NCBI GenBank assembly: GCA_902373525.1
Contig: CABKMN010000017.1
Span: 1 to 42,137 of the forward strand
Length of the DNA: 42,137 nucleotides
Direction: 5' to 3'
Source: an uncultured Bilophila sp.
GTDB taxonomy: Bacteria; Desulfobacterota; Desulfovibrionia; Desulfovibrionales; Desulfovibrionaceae
A program made the translations under genes and the position numbers. Positions 15,709 to 22,550 of this stretch are shown here, in pieces. Below the pieces are notes generated by a model, which saw only the letters and a list, made by a program, of their open reading frames with translations, was not told the DNA's origin and did not search any database. Every line of letters starts with the position of its first letter. Position 1 is the first letter of the stretch.

Positions 15709-16179
15709 ATGGTCATGGTGTCCGAACTTGCGCTTTTGGATTTGAAAGACGCGCTCAAGCTGGCATTGGTGCAAAGCGGAAAGACTCCGCTCGAAGTCGC
15801 TCGGGAAATGGGGTGGTCGGCCCACCACGCAAAACAGGTTTTCGGCCTTAACGACTACATCCCCTCGGCGCGGGCTTTTCCGGCCCTGTGCCGCGTTTTG
15901 GGAAACGGCATTCTTTCGGACTGGCTTGTGGCAAGCGTCAACACGCTTCCGGCGGGCGGTCATGAAATCGGATGTGATGAGCTTATGATCCGGCTGAATG
16001 AGTTCTTTGTTTTGCTCGGCGAGGCATCAAAGGAGGGGCTTGCCGACATAGCGGATATGAAGCTCGAACCAGCGGAAATCCGAGCTATGATCTTGCTGCT
16101 GATGAAAAGCGTGTCTCATGGGCTGGAAATGATTTCTGACTTGCGCCTGACGGAGCGCAAACTTGCGGGGCAGTCATGA
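15709..16179 (+). CDS. Phage regulatory protein, CII-like
   Basis: 156 residues. The N-terminal half holds a helix-turn-helix pattern (GKTPLEVAREMGWSAHHAKQVFG) followed by ARAFPALCRVLGNGILSDWLVA, as in the CII/CP76 family of phage lysogeny regulators and in Cro/CI proteins. The C-terminal half is helical and may oligomerise. AAGGAG at 15696-15701 supports the ATG at 15709. Its stop overlaps the primase start (ATGA), so it belongs to the replication operon. Confidence 0.7.
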   Translation: MVMVSELALLDLKDALKLALVQSGKTPLEVAREMGWSAHHAKQVFGLNDYIPSARAFPALCRVLGNGILSDWLVASVNTLPAGGHEIGCDELMIRLNEFFVLLGEASKEGLADIADMKLEPAEIRAMILLLMKSVSHGLEMISDLRLTERKLAGQS

Positions 16180-18839
16180 GGCAGGACATAAGCCCGGACA
16201 TGGTTGTCCAAGCCCTGCTGCGGGACGGCGTGTTGGGCTTCCGCGACAAGGGCGCGTTCCTGCGTGAAGGGGTTTGCCCCAACTGCCAAAAGAAAAGCCT
16301 GTTCGTCCGCAAGGCGGAACCGTGGCAGGTCATGTGCAGCCGTGAAGTGAACTGCGGCTACACGGAAAGCACGAGGAACCTCTTGCCGGATATCTTTTCC
16401 GAGTTCGCCAAGAAGTATCCCCCGACAGAGGAAAACCCGCGGGCGACGGCGGACGCCTACCTCGGGCTCGACCGCGGGTTCGATCTCGGGCGCATCCGGG
16501 GCTGGTATGAACAGGAAACGTACCAGATGCGCGGCTCGGGCAGGATGTTCCCCACGGTGCGCTTTTACCTTGATCCCGCCCACAGCCGATATTGGGAAAG
16601 GCTCATCGGCGCGACCAAGGCGGACAAGCAGAAAGCGAACTTTGGGGGCAGAAAGAAACAGGACGGCACGCTCTACGCCGGGGATGCCTGGACGCCCCCG
16701 GGGCAGACGTTGGAAAAGGGCGACCGTGTTTACATCGTTGAAGGCATCTTTCACGCGATAGCCCTGTTCCTCAAAGGCTACAAGGCGATCTCGTGCCTTT
16801 CTTCCGGCAACATCCCCGTCCACGTCTTTGAGGAACACAAAGGAAAGGGCATCGTCTGGACGGTTGCCCTTGACCGGGACACCCTGAAAAAGGACAAGCC
16901 CCGGCGTTTTGTTGAGAAGCTGCGGGAGCTGGAGGAAAAGGCCGAGGTATGTATCCCCCCGGACGCCCGGGATTGGGACGATCTCTACCGCGCCGACTGC
17001 CTCTCCAAAGAGTTCATGGACGCGGGGCTCTACAGGGGCACGCTCTACCTGTGCGAGACGGCGGACGAAAAGGCGTACCACATATACGTCCACGCCTACC
17101 GGAGAAACCGTCTGGCCAAGTTCACCCTGGACTTTAGAAATCGGCTCTATTCCGCCGAGGTCAAAGAGGATTTGCAGAAGACCCTTGAAAAGGAAGCGCA
17201 GGACGATCCCGAGATGAAGCTGGAGATTCTGCGTACGGAGCACGGGCGGGATATCTTCCGCCTGTGCTGCGACCTCAAGGAAATATCCAACATCCTCCCC
17301 ACGTTCCTCTACATTGAGAACAACGAAATCTCGGGGGAAAAGTTCTACGTGTTCGAGATCGCCTATGCTTCCGGGATGCCCAAAGAGATCGTCAAGCTGG
17401 ACGGGCAAGCCCTGATAGACCCGAAGTCCTTTTTCAAGGCCATCATTTCCAAGACCTGCGGCGGCACGTTCACGGGGTCGGCGGGAAACCTCAAGTATCT
17501 GGTGGACCGCTGGCTCGGTACGCGCATCCCGACCATCGCCTCCGTGCCGTATATCGGCTATGTCCCGAGCCTCGGGGCGTATGTCTTCAATGAGCACGCC
17601 TACAGCGCGGGCAAGGAGATCAAGCTCAACGAGTATGAATATTTTGAAATCGGGAAAGCGGGCATCAAAACGACGCTTTCCAATTTCAAGATAGACACGA
17701 CCGGGGAGTTCAACCCCGGCTGGCTGCACGATTTTTTCAGGGCGTTCCACTGGCAGGGCATGACCGTCCTCGCGTTCTTCCTCGGTTCGCTCTTTGTGCA
17801 GCAGATACGGCATGAGCAGAAATCCTTCCCGTTCCTTGAGCTCACCGGGGAACCGGGCGCGGGCAAGTCCACCTTGCTCGAATTCTGCTGGCGGCTGCTC
17901 GGGCGTGACGAGTACGAGGGGTTTGACCTCTTGAAGGCGACGCAGGCCGGGCGGCGTCGCGCCTTTTCGCAGGTGTCGAACCTTCCTGTGGTCCTCATCG
18001 AATCGGACCGCGACAACGGCGAGAAGGACGCCAAGCAGCGCCAGTTCAGTTTCGACGAGATGAAGCCGTTCTTTAACGGTCGCGGCACGGGGACGCTCGG
18101 CGTGGCCATGCGCGGCACGGGCACGGAGGAACATCTTTTTCAGGGAACCTTGATCATTTCTCAGAACGCGGGCGTGGACGGCTCGGAAGCCCTCCTGCAG
18201 CGTATCGTCCACTGCCACGCCGACAAGAAACACCACGTCCCCGGCACGCGGGAGATCGCCCGCTGGTTCGAGCAACAGAAGACGGCCACGGTTGCGGGGT
18301 TCCTCCGGGTGGCTCTGAAAAACGAGCGTATGCTGCTGGATACCTACCGGGCGGCCTTTGCGGAGCTTGAAGCCCGCTTTTCCCGTTCCGAGCTGCAAAA
18401 CGAGCGTATCATCAAGAACCATGCGCAGGTGGCCGCGTGTGGCCATGCGCTGGCTACCCTTTTCCCGGAAAGGGATCGGAGTTTTGTTGAAGGGCTGGAC
18501 GCCTACATCCTGAGCCGGGCCGTGGAGCGGGAAAGCCGCTTGCGCGCCGATCACCCGCTGGTCGAACAGTTCTGGGATCAGTTCGATTACCTCAACGGGA
18601 TCGGGCCGGACAGAGGCAGGCCCGACCGCCTGAACCATTCGTCTGATGAGGCGCTTGTCGCCGTCAACCTGAATCACTTTATGGAACTGTCGCGGAGCGC
18701 TGGCCAGCCGCTTCTTGACATGCAGAGCCTCAAGAAACTGTTGCCCAATGGCAAGCGTCACAAGTTCATCAACAACCAGAGCGTGAGGAGCAAGCATGAC
18801 GACCGGATCATCCGGTGTTGGGTCTTCACAAAGAAGTAA
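16176..18839 (+). CDS. Phage/satellite primase-helicase
   Basis: 887 residues. A CHC2-like zinc site (C34-x2-C37-x16-C54-x5-C60) is followed by a Toprim-type segment (VYIVEGIFHAIAL near residue 185 and ALDRD near 230), a linker, and an ATPase with Walker A GEPGAGKST at about 558-566 and a Walker B-like VVLIESD near 610. This order (zinc, primase, helicase) is that of replication proteins of phages and P4-type satellites: it opens the origin and lays primers. The TGTAACG array 700 bp downstream is the obvious candidate origin. Start ATG 16176 overlaps the preceding stop. Confidence 0.88.
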   Translation: MRQDISPDMVVQALLRDGVLGFRDKGAFLREGVCPNCQKKSLFVRKAEPWQVMCSREVNCGYTESTRNLLPDIFSEFAKKYPPTEENPRATADAYLGLDRGFDLGRIRGWYEQETYQMRGSGRMFPTVRFYLDPAHSRYWERLIGATKADKQKANFGGRKKQDGTLYAGDAWTPPGQTLEKGDRVYIVEGIFHAIALFLKGYKAISCLSSGNIPVHVFEEHKGKGIVWTVALDRDTLKKDKPRRFVEKLRELEEKAEVCIPPDARDWDDLYRADCLSKEFMDAGLYRGTLYLCETADEKAYHIYVHAYRRNRLAKFTLDFRNRLYSAEVKEDLQKTLEKEAQDDPEMKLEILRTEHGRDIFRLCCDLKEISNILPTFLYIENNEISGEKFYVFEIAYASGMPKEIVKLDGQALIDPKSFFKAIISKTCGGTFTGSAGNLKYLVDRWLGTRIPTIASVPYIGYVPSLGAYVFNEHAYSAGKEIKLNEYEYFEIGKAGIKTTLSNFKIDTTGEFNPGWLHDFFRAFHWQGMTVLAFFLGSLFVQQIRHEQKSFPFLELTGEPGAGKSTLLEFCWRLLGRDEYEGFDLLKATQAGRRRAFSQVSNLPVVLIESDRDNGEKDAKQRQFSFDEMKPFFNGRGTGTLGVAMRGTGTEEHLFQGTLIISQNAGVDGSEALLQRIVHCHADKKHHVPGTREIARWFEQQKTATVAGFLRVALKNERMLLDTYRAAFAELEARFSRSELQNERIIKNHAQVAACGHALATLFPERDRSFVEGLDAYILSRAVERESRLRADHPLVEQFWDQFDYLNGIGPDRGRPDRLNHSSDEALVAVNLNHFMELSRSAGQPLLDMQSLKKLLPNGKRHKFINNQSVRSKHDDRIIRCWVFTKK

Positions 18840-18855
18840 CTGAGGGAGATTGGCA

Positions 18856-19095
18856 ATGAGCTTGAAGAACCACACAATCAACATGATTGAGCTTACTTTT
18901 GGAACAAGCGGCAAGGCGACGGTAGATGAGCTGATTGATACTATGAGGACATCGTCTTTCGGTTCCTCACTGATGACGTTCTCTGATGAAGAGGAGAAAA
19001 CCCTGGGCTGCATCTGCATCGCCGCCGATCCCGTTTTGGCCGTAAAGATTCGTAATCTGGTGAGGGAATATGATGCCGAAGAGGAGGGAATATGA
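18856..19095 (+). CDS. Small acidic protein of replication operon, unknown
   Basis: 79 residues, acidic, ending EYDAEEEGI. AGGGAG at 18843-18848 supports the ATG at 18856. It lies between primase-helicase and HU-like genes and overlaps the latter by ATGA, so it is translated with them. It contains an IRNLVREYD segment but no recognised domain. It may be a replication accessory factor; that is only a guess from position. Confidence 0.65.
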   Translation: MSLKNHTINMIELTFGTSGKATVDELIDTMRTSSFGSSLMTFSDEEEKTLGCICIAADPVLAVKIRNLVREYDAEEEGI

Positions 19096-19361
19096 ACAAG
19101 GAAGCGTTCGTCCGTGCCGTGTCTGCGCGTTGCGGGATTCTCTTGTCTGATGCCCACAACCTTGTCGGCGCATTGCTGGAGAGCCTGACGGAAGGACTTG
19201 CCGAGGGCGAGCGGTGCCTCCTGCGCGGCGTCGGGACGCTGCACGTCGTCCAGAGGCGGGGTGGCAAGCGCCGCAATCCTCGAACAGGGGAAGAGGTGGA
19301 AATCCCGCCCTACAGGGCCGTCCTGTTCCGTCCCTCGCACCGAGACCGTCCTCACCCCTGA
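19092..19361 (+). CDS. HU/IHF-family DNA-bending protein
   Basis: 89 residues with the HU/IHF fold: an N-terminal two-helix dimer region (MNKEAFVRAVSARCG) and a beta arm containing GKRRNPRTGEEVEIP, the DNA-intercalating proline loop of the family. It bends DNA and could build the nucleoprotein complex at the iteron array directly downstream or assist integrase at att. The start overlaps the preceding stop. Last gene before the terminator at 19387. Confidence 0.9.
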   Translation: MNKEAFVRAVSARCGILLSDAHNLVGALLESLTEGLAEGERCLLRGVGTLHVVQRRGGKRRNPRTGEEVEIPPYRAVLFRPSHRDRPHP

Positions 19362-19386
19362 CCGTCCCGTACATGCTCCTCTCTAC

Positions 19387-19420
19387 GCCCTCTGTCCGCA
19401 TCCGGCAGGGGGCTTTTTTT
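19387..19420 (+). terminator. Terminator of replication operon
   Basis: GCCCTCTG (19387-19394) pairs with CAGGGGGC (19406-19413) and is followed by seven T. It closes the operon CII-like/primase/79-residue protein/HU-like. Confidence 0.8.
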
Positions 19421-19538
19421 GTCTCCCCCCTCATATAAGGGGTAACGGTTAATAAGTAAGTAATACTAGTATATTATATGAAAGTTCTTTTGAGGGGCAA
19501 AGAAGGGGCTCGAAAAGTGAAAGGGGGCTTCGGAAAAG

Positions 19539-19824
19539 CGTTACAACTGTTACAAAAAAATATTTTTATATATAATCTATTCATATAATAGCTAATCCAC
19601 GGAATCAGCCAACCGTTACAAAACCGTTACAAGGCGTTACTTTGTAACGGTTTTTTGTAACGCTTATGTAACGGTTAGGGTGTTTTGTAATATATTGAAT
19701 TTGTTTATGTAACGTTTTCACCCCCCATGATGTAACGCGTATGTAACGCTTTTGCCGTTACAAGATAATATACTGAATTTATTTATGTAACGCCTACATT
19801 TTAGCCCCTGTAACGGATGTAACG
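19539..19824. repeat. TGTAACG iteron array, candidate replication origin
   Basis: Thirteen exact copies of TGTAACG or its complement CGTTACA occur at 19539, 19614, 19625, 19643, 19656, 19667, 19708, 19731, 19742, 19756, 19786, 19809 and 19818, with near copies at 19442, 19548, 19635 and 19685. Several are spaced by about one helical turn. A 27-bp imperfect direct repeat (19688-19714 and 19766-19792) joins A/T-rich DNA (TAATATA-TGAATTT) to a TGTAACG box, and a very A/T-rich block lies at 19450-19610. With the primase-helicase and HU-like genes upstream this matches an iteron-type origin. The binding protein is not identified. Confidence 0.75.
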
Positions 19825-19909
19825 CTTTTCCGATGCCCCTCCCCATTTTTTCTCTGTTGGGATGCCCTCCCGGGCAGGGGAGGCAAGGCTGCGGGGCGGA
19901 GGGCTGGCC

Positions 19910-19938
19910 TTGCCAAGTCCGGAAAACGTCGCTATCTT
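19910..19938 (+). promoter_or_regulatory. Antisense-RNA promoter, copy 1
   Basis: TTGCCA (19910-19915), 17-bp spacer, TATCTT (19933-19938). The same boxes and spacing recur at 20811 and 21121, within otherwise diverging sequence, which supports a real promoter. Confidence 0.6.
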
Positions 19939-19944
19939 AAAACA

Positions 19945-20056
19945 CAAGAAGGGCGGCAAGTGCTCGAACACTCACCGCCCCGTGTGGGGCACGTCCCCCG
20001 AGATTTTGGGAATCTCAAGTTTCTGCCCCGGTTGGAGATCCACCTCCTACCGGGGC
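19945..20056 (+). ncRNA. Structured RNA repeat, copy 1 (toxin gene lost)
   Basis: Expected RNA start is about 19945. Predicted stems: H1 GGCGG/CCGCC with AGTG/CACT (19952-19979), H2 CCCC-GTGT-GGGG (19978-19989, alternative with H1), H3 GAGATT/AATCTC (20000-20016) and H4 GCCCCGGT/ACCGGGGC (20025-20056). H3 differs in sequence between the three copies yet always pairs. Downstream only the last codons of the opposing toxin gene remain (HFMNL and stop, 20062-20080), so this looks like an orphaned antitoxin RNA beside the XRE gene. Existence of the RNA is inferred. Confidence 0.5.
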
Positions 20057-20093
20057 AACTGCGTTAGAGGTTCATGAAATGAAGGGCTCCTAG

Positions 20094-20465
20094 TTAGAGA
20101 AACGCCTTGTAGGACGTGCCCAAAGCCTCTCCCAGACGGTGCGCCATTTCCGGGCTGATAGACCACTGGCCGTTTTCCATTTCAGAAATATGGTGGCGCT
20201 TGATGTCCAGCTTTTCCGCAAGATCGGCCTGCGTCATCCCCCTCAATTTTCGTAGTGACCGTAGGCGACTACCAGCGATTACCTGTAAATTCGTGTAGAC
20301 CATGATTTTGTCCGCAGCCTTTCCTTCCTTGATCCGCATTTCTTGTCCGCAAAAGAGAAACAGGTTACGTAGGGCGTCCGTTATCAGGTCGGCTTGGTCC
20401 TTGGGTATGAGCATTCGCAGTTCAGTCAATCCGGCTCCCATTTCGGTTTTGGTGAGTTCCAACAT
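20094..20465 (-). CDS. XRE-family helix-turn-helix regulator
   Basis: 123 residues. The C-terminal half (about 65-120) is a lambda-type helix-turn-helix: LRSLRKLRGMTQADLAEKLDIKRHHISEMENGQ. The N-terminal half is an unclassified alpha/beta region. GGAG 8 bases before the ATG at 20465 supports the start. It may form an operon with the 69-residue gene upstream (73-bp gap), an arrangement seen for toxin/antitoxin or accessory regulators. It lies between structured RNA copies 1 and 2 and converges on copy 1. Confidence 0.85.
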   Translation of the reverse strand: MLELTKTEMGAGLTELRMLIPKDQADLITDALRNLFLFCGQEMRIKEGKAADKIMVYTNLQVIAGSRLRSLRKLRGMTQADLAEKLDIKRHHISEMENGQWSISPEMAHRLGEALGTSYKAFL

Positions 20466-20537
20466 TTTTCATCTCCAAAAGTTCGAGCTGTTCTCTGGAT
20501 TCACGCTATATTGCCAAATATTGCGATTTGCCTTTGT

Positions 20538-20747
20538 TCATAGTACAAGGGAAAACTCTTCCCTGTATAAGATTTTGCCATAGTGAGGCAACGTGTCTGG
20601 CTTGGCCTCTTCCCTGAAATCCACAATGAACAACATCATGGCATAGTATGTTGGAAGGCTCCTAATGTCCTTATCTTGTAGCGCTTCCAGTAGGCATGAC
20701 AGTAAATTGTAGAAAAAGAATACCAACTTTTGACATATTATCAACAT
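20538..20747 (-). CDS. Small protein upstream of XRE gene, unknown
   Basis: 69 residues from ATG 20747; the frame is open further upstream, but that part crosses the structured repeat and looks non-coding. It has a hydrophobic start (MLIICQKLVFFFYNLL) and a polar C-terminal half rich in charged and aromatic residues. No ribosome binding site is obvious and no family is recognised. It could be a regulated partner of the XRE protein. Confidence 0.4.
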   Translation of the reverse strand: MLIICQKLVFFFYNLLSCLLEALQDKDIRSLPTYYAMMLFIVDFREEAKPDTLPHYGKILYREEFSLVL

Positions 20748-20810
20748 ATTGAAGATGAGGAGGGCCCCGGAGGAAGGTAGGACCAGAAGGCGTGGCTGGG
20801 GTCCACAGCC

Positions 20811-20839
20811 TTGCCAAGTGTAGAAAACGTGGCTATCTT
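20811..20839 (+). promoter_or_regulatory. Antisense-RNA promoter, copy 2
   Basis: TTGCCA (20811-20816), 17-bp spacer, TATCTT (20834-20839), same layout as copies 1 and 3. Drives rightward RNA towards the opposing 27-codon gene at 20964-21047. Confidence 0.6.
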
Positions 20840-20845
20840 CAAACG

Positions 20846-20956
20846 CAAGAAGGGCGGCAAGTGCGCTAACACTCACCGCCCCGTGTGGGGCACGTCCCCC
20901 GGATTTGTTCAATCCAAGTTCTTCGCCCCGGTAAGAGAGCCACCTCCTACCGGGGC
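20846..20956 (+). ncRNA. Structured antisense RNA repeat, copy 2 (candidate antitoxin RNA)
   Basis: Expected start about 20846. Stems: H1 20853-20880, H2 CCCC-GTGT-GGGG near 20879-20890, H3 GGATT/AATCC (20901-20915), H4 GCCCCGGT/ACCGGGGC (20925-20956). The H4 loop contains ACCTCCT, complementary to the AGGAGGT ribosome binding site of toxin gene 1. Transcription may continue across the toxin gene on the opposite strand and stop as far away as the terminator at 21451. End point and function are inferred. Confidence 0.5.
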
Positions 20957-20963
20957 AACTGCG

Positions 20964-21047
20964 TTAGAGGTTCATGAAATGAACCGCCACAGCCGCAAGA
21001 ACGGCGGCAAGCCAAGCTGCCAGCACGTCCCGGAGGAAGTGTCTCAT
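20964..21047 (-). CDS. 27-residue hydrophobic peptide 1 (candidate type I toxin)
   Basis: 27 codons, too short for routine gene calling. It reads MRHFLRDVLAAWLAAVLAAV followed by AVHFMNL: a short basic start and one membrane helix. AGGAGGT lies 8 bases before the ATG, but CCTCC-GAAA-GGAGG (21056-21069) folds the site into a GAAA-capped hairpin, a usual trait of type I toxin mRNAs. Promoter TTGCCT-17-TACGTT is at 21087-21115 on the minus strand. A second 27-codon gene nearby shares the FL-x-DVLA-x2-LA-x-V pattern, leader and promoter. An opposing RNA promoter lies downstream. Membrane toxicity is inferred, not shown. Confidence 0.65.
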   Translation of the reverse strand: MRHFLRDVLAAWLAAVLAAVAVHFMNL

Positions 21048-21055
21048 GGGGGAAA

Positions 21056-21069
21056 CCTCCTTTCGGAGG
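21056..21069 (-). promoter_or_regulatory. Hairpin hiding the ribosome binding site of peptide 1
   Basis: On the minus strand CCTCC-GAAA-GGAGG pairs five bases around a stable GAAA tetraloop; the GGAGG arm is the ribosome binding site. Translation would need opening or processing of this leader. Confidence 0.65.
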
Positions 21070-21086
21070 AGTGCCCCACGGCGAGG

Positions 21087-21115
21087 AACGTAGCCGCGAA
21101 CGGGCAGGAAGGCAA
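21087..21115 (-). promoter_or_regulatory. Promoter of peptide gene 1
   Basis: Minus-strand TTGCCT (21115-21110), 17-bp spacer, TACGTT (21092-21087). The peptide 2 gene has TTGCCT-17-TAAGTT at the same distance from its ATG. Confidence 0.5.
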
Positions 21116-21120
21116 GGTTC

Positions 21121-21149
21121 TTGCCAAGTGTAGAAAACGTCGCTATCTT
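21121..21149 (+). promoter_or_regulatory. Antisense-RNA promoter, copy 3
   Basis: TTGCCA (21121-21126), 17-bp spacer, TATCTT (21144-21149). Almost back to back with the leftward promoter of peptide gene 1 (21087-21115). Confidence 0.6.
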
Positions 21150-21155
21150 AAGACG

Positions 21156-21271
21156 CAGGAAAGGCGGCAAGTGCGCTAACACTCACCGCCCTGTAAGGGG
21201 CCAGTCCCCGGATTTGCTAGACACAAATCACGTTTCAAGCCCCGGTAGGAACTCGCAATTCCTACCGGGGC
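21156..21271 (+). ncRNA. Structured antisense RNA repeat, copy 3 (candidate antitoxin RNA)
   Basis: Expected start about 21156. Stems: H1 GGCGG/CCGCC (21163-21190), H2 CCCT-GTA-AGGG (21189-21199), H3 GATTTG/CAAATC (21211-21229), H4 GCCCCGGTAGGAA/TTCCTACCGGGGC (21239-21271). H2 and H3 differ from copies 1 and 2 on both sides of the stem, keeping pairing. The RNA would run into the 3' end of peptide gene 2 on the other strand and could extend to the terminator at 21451-21486. Confidence 0.5.
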
Positions 21272-21286
21272 AAACTCATTTCCGGC

Positions 21287-21370
21287 CTACCGTTTGAGGT
21301 AAGGGGCAACGAGAACCACGATGACGCCCGCCAACACGTTGGCGAGAACGTCGAGTAGGAACTGCTCCAT
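21287..21370 (-). CDS. 27-residue hydrophobic peptide 2 (candidate type I toxin)
   Basis: 27 codons: MEQFLLDVLANVLAGVIVVL then VAPYLKR. One strongly hydrophobic helix with a basic end, as in membrane-acting type I toxins. AGGAGGT precedes the ATG by 7-8 bases and is folded into TCTCC-GAAA-GGAGG (21379-21392), the same hairpin as in peptide 1 but with a U-G pair in place of C-G. Promoter TTGCCT-17-TAAGTT at 21408-21436 (minus strand). Same length, motif, leader and antisense layout as peptide 1, hence a tandem paralogue. A holin-like or phage membrane peptide is an alternative. Confidence 0.65.
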   Translation of the reverse strand: MEQFLLDVLANVLAGVIVVLVAPYLKR

Positions 21371-21378
21371 GAGCGCAA

Positions 21379-21392
21379 CCTCCTTTCGGAGA
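21379..21392 (-). promoter_or_regulatory. Hairpin hiding the ribosome binding site of peptide 2
   Basis: Minus strand TCTCC-GAAA-GGAGG: five pairs including one U-G, GAAA loop, with the ribosome binding site in the 3' arm. Equivalent to 21056-21069. Confidence 0.6.
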
Positions 21393-21407
21393 CTGGCCCA
21401 CAGCGGC

Positions 21408-21436
21408 AACTTATCCGTGAATACTGAGAAAGGCAA
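21408..21436 (-). promoter_or_regulatory. Promoter of peptide gene 2
   Basis: Minus-strand TTGCCT (21436-21431), 17-bp spacer, TAAGTT (21413-21408), matching the peptide 1 promoter in sequence and position. Confidence 0.5.
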
Positions 21437-21450
21437 ATTCGATTATCACG

Positions 21451-21486
21451 AGCCCCGGCCATGTTCCCGCATGACCGGGGCTTTTC
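21451..21486 (+). terminator. Terminator for rightward antisense transcripts
   Basis: AGCCCCGG-C-CATG (21451-21463) pairs with CATG-A-CCGGGGCT (21470-21482), with TTTTCG following on the + strand. It would stop antisense RNA that has crossed both peptide genes. Confidence 0.7.
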
Positions 21487-21557
21487 GTTGACTAGGAGTT
21501 TTATTCCGCATTAGAAGGGGGGATTCAGATCATAGATTGCCACATAAGTGGGAATAC

Positions 21558-22496
21558 ATGGCAAAGCTGATTGAGTGTCCGGCGTGCAAGAAAAAGATTT
21601 CTATTGAGGCGGAATCATGCCCTAAGTGCGGCCAGCCCATCACCCCGCAGGTCCGGGATGAGGCCATCAAGAAGGAGATTCAGGATAAAAAAGACAACAG
21701 ATACGGCTGTATTCTGATGATTATCCTGATCATAGCCTTTGCCGTTTGGATGGAGTCGTGCAACAAGGGGAGTTCGGACACAAAGTCCGCGTCTTCCGAA
21801 GTCGTGGCCATCGTCAAGGGCTCCATGAAGAATCCCGGAGAAATGGGCTCTTGTTCCACCGGGCCGGAAGTTTACGGCGGAACGCCTGTCATAGTGGACG
21901 GCAACGGCTATTACTGGATTAAGGACGGGCAGGTATACGCCGTCAACGGCGTGGCTATGGGTATGTCTCCAAAGATTCGGAAGGCTCCGCCATCGGTTGA
22001 CTTTAACCTGATCGACAATGCCATAAAGTCTGGGAAGGAAGTACCGCTTCCTCCCAATATGGGGATTGATGCCTTGACCTTCCAGACGGATGTGAACGTC
22101 AACCTAAAAGATTTGTCGTCTCAGTTAAAAGCTAAAAAGATTCTGCAAGCCAAAAAATCGACTTTCTATTCCTGCGAAATAGAAGAGAAGGGCAAAACGG
22201 TTGGAGCAATGACCTTTGAAGAAGCAGGTGGGACGGTAACAAGCGTCCGTATCAGCCTTGCCCGTGAAAAAGGCACTCAGGCCGCTACGCTCTTTTTGCT
22301 CGCTGTGTTGATCAAGGTAGATCCCTCACTAGTAAAAATGGATCACCCAATTCAGGATCAACCGATGAGCCAATTCATGAAGAAGATTTCCGAGAACAGA
22401 GGAAAGGAATTGTCTGAAATAATAGCTCATTTCAGATACAAAGGCTTCTCCGAAAAAGAAGGTTTTTTTGACCTCACAATAACGCCAGCGGAATAG
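21558..22496 (+). CDS. Zinc-ribbon membrane-anchored protein, unknown
   Basis: 312 residues from ATG 21558 (MAKLIECPACKKK; a frame-compatible ATG at 21537 lacks a better site). An N-terminal zinc ribbon (CPACKKK and CPKCGQP, C8/C11 and C22/C25) is followed by one membrane helix (GCILMIILIIAFAVW, about 51-65) and a C-terminal extracytoplasmic domain of about 240 residues without a recognised family. Cargo-like position between the toxin block and replication genes; possibly a lysogeny-conversion or superinfection-exclusion gene, but nothing in the sequence proves this. Confidence 0.75.
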   Translation: MAKLIECPACKKKISIEAESCPKCGQPITPQVRDEAIKKEIQDKKDNRYGCILMIILIIAFAVWMESCNKGSSDTKSASSEVVAIVKGSMKNPGEMGSCSTGPEVYGGTPVIVDGNGYYWIKDGQVYAVNGVAMGMSPKIRKAPPSVDFNLIDNAIKSGKEVPLPPNMGIDALTFQTDVNVNLKDLSSQLKAKKILQAKKSTFYSCEIEEKGKTVGAMTFEEAGGTVTSVRISLAREKGTQAATLFLLAVLIKVDPSLVKMDHPIQDQPMSQFMKKISENRGKELSEIIAHFRYKGFSEKEGFFDLTITPAE

Positions 22497-22510
22497 TCCA
22501 AATCAGGGAG

Positions 22511-22533
22511 GGGAGGGTGCAGGCCCTCCCTTT
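22511..22533 (+). terminator. Terminator after zinc-ribbon gene
   Basis: GGGAGGG (22511-22517) and CCCTCCC (22524-22530) form a perfect stem around 6 bases, followed by TTTGAT. Short T-run, moderate strength. Confidence 0.55.
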
Positions 22534-22550
22534 GATCATGGGGAGAGGAA

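Noticed and set aside
19539..19824. CRISPR array
   Set aside because: The repeated unit is only 7 bases, occurs in both orientations and has irregular spacing; there are no cas genes.
20811..21179. 122-codon plus-strand frame through the structured RNA copies
   Set aside because: It has no ribosome binding site and changes frame relative to the repeats between copies. The conserved features are stems and promoters, not codons, so I treat the region as RNA plus the opposite-strand peptide genes.
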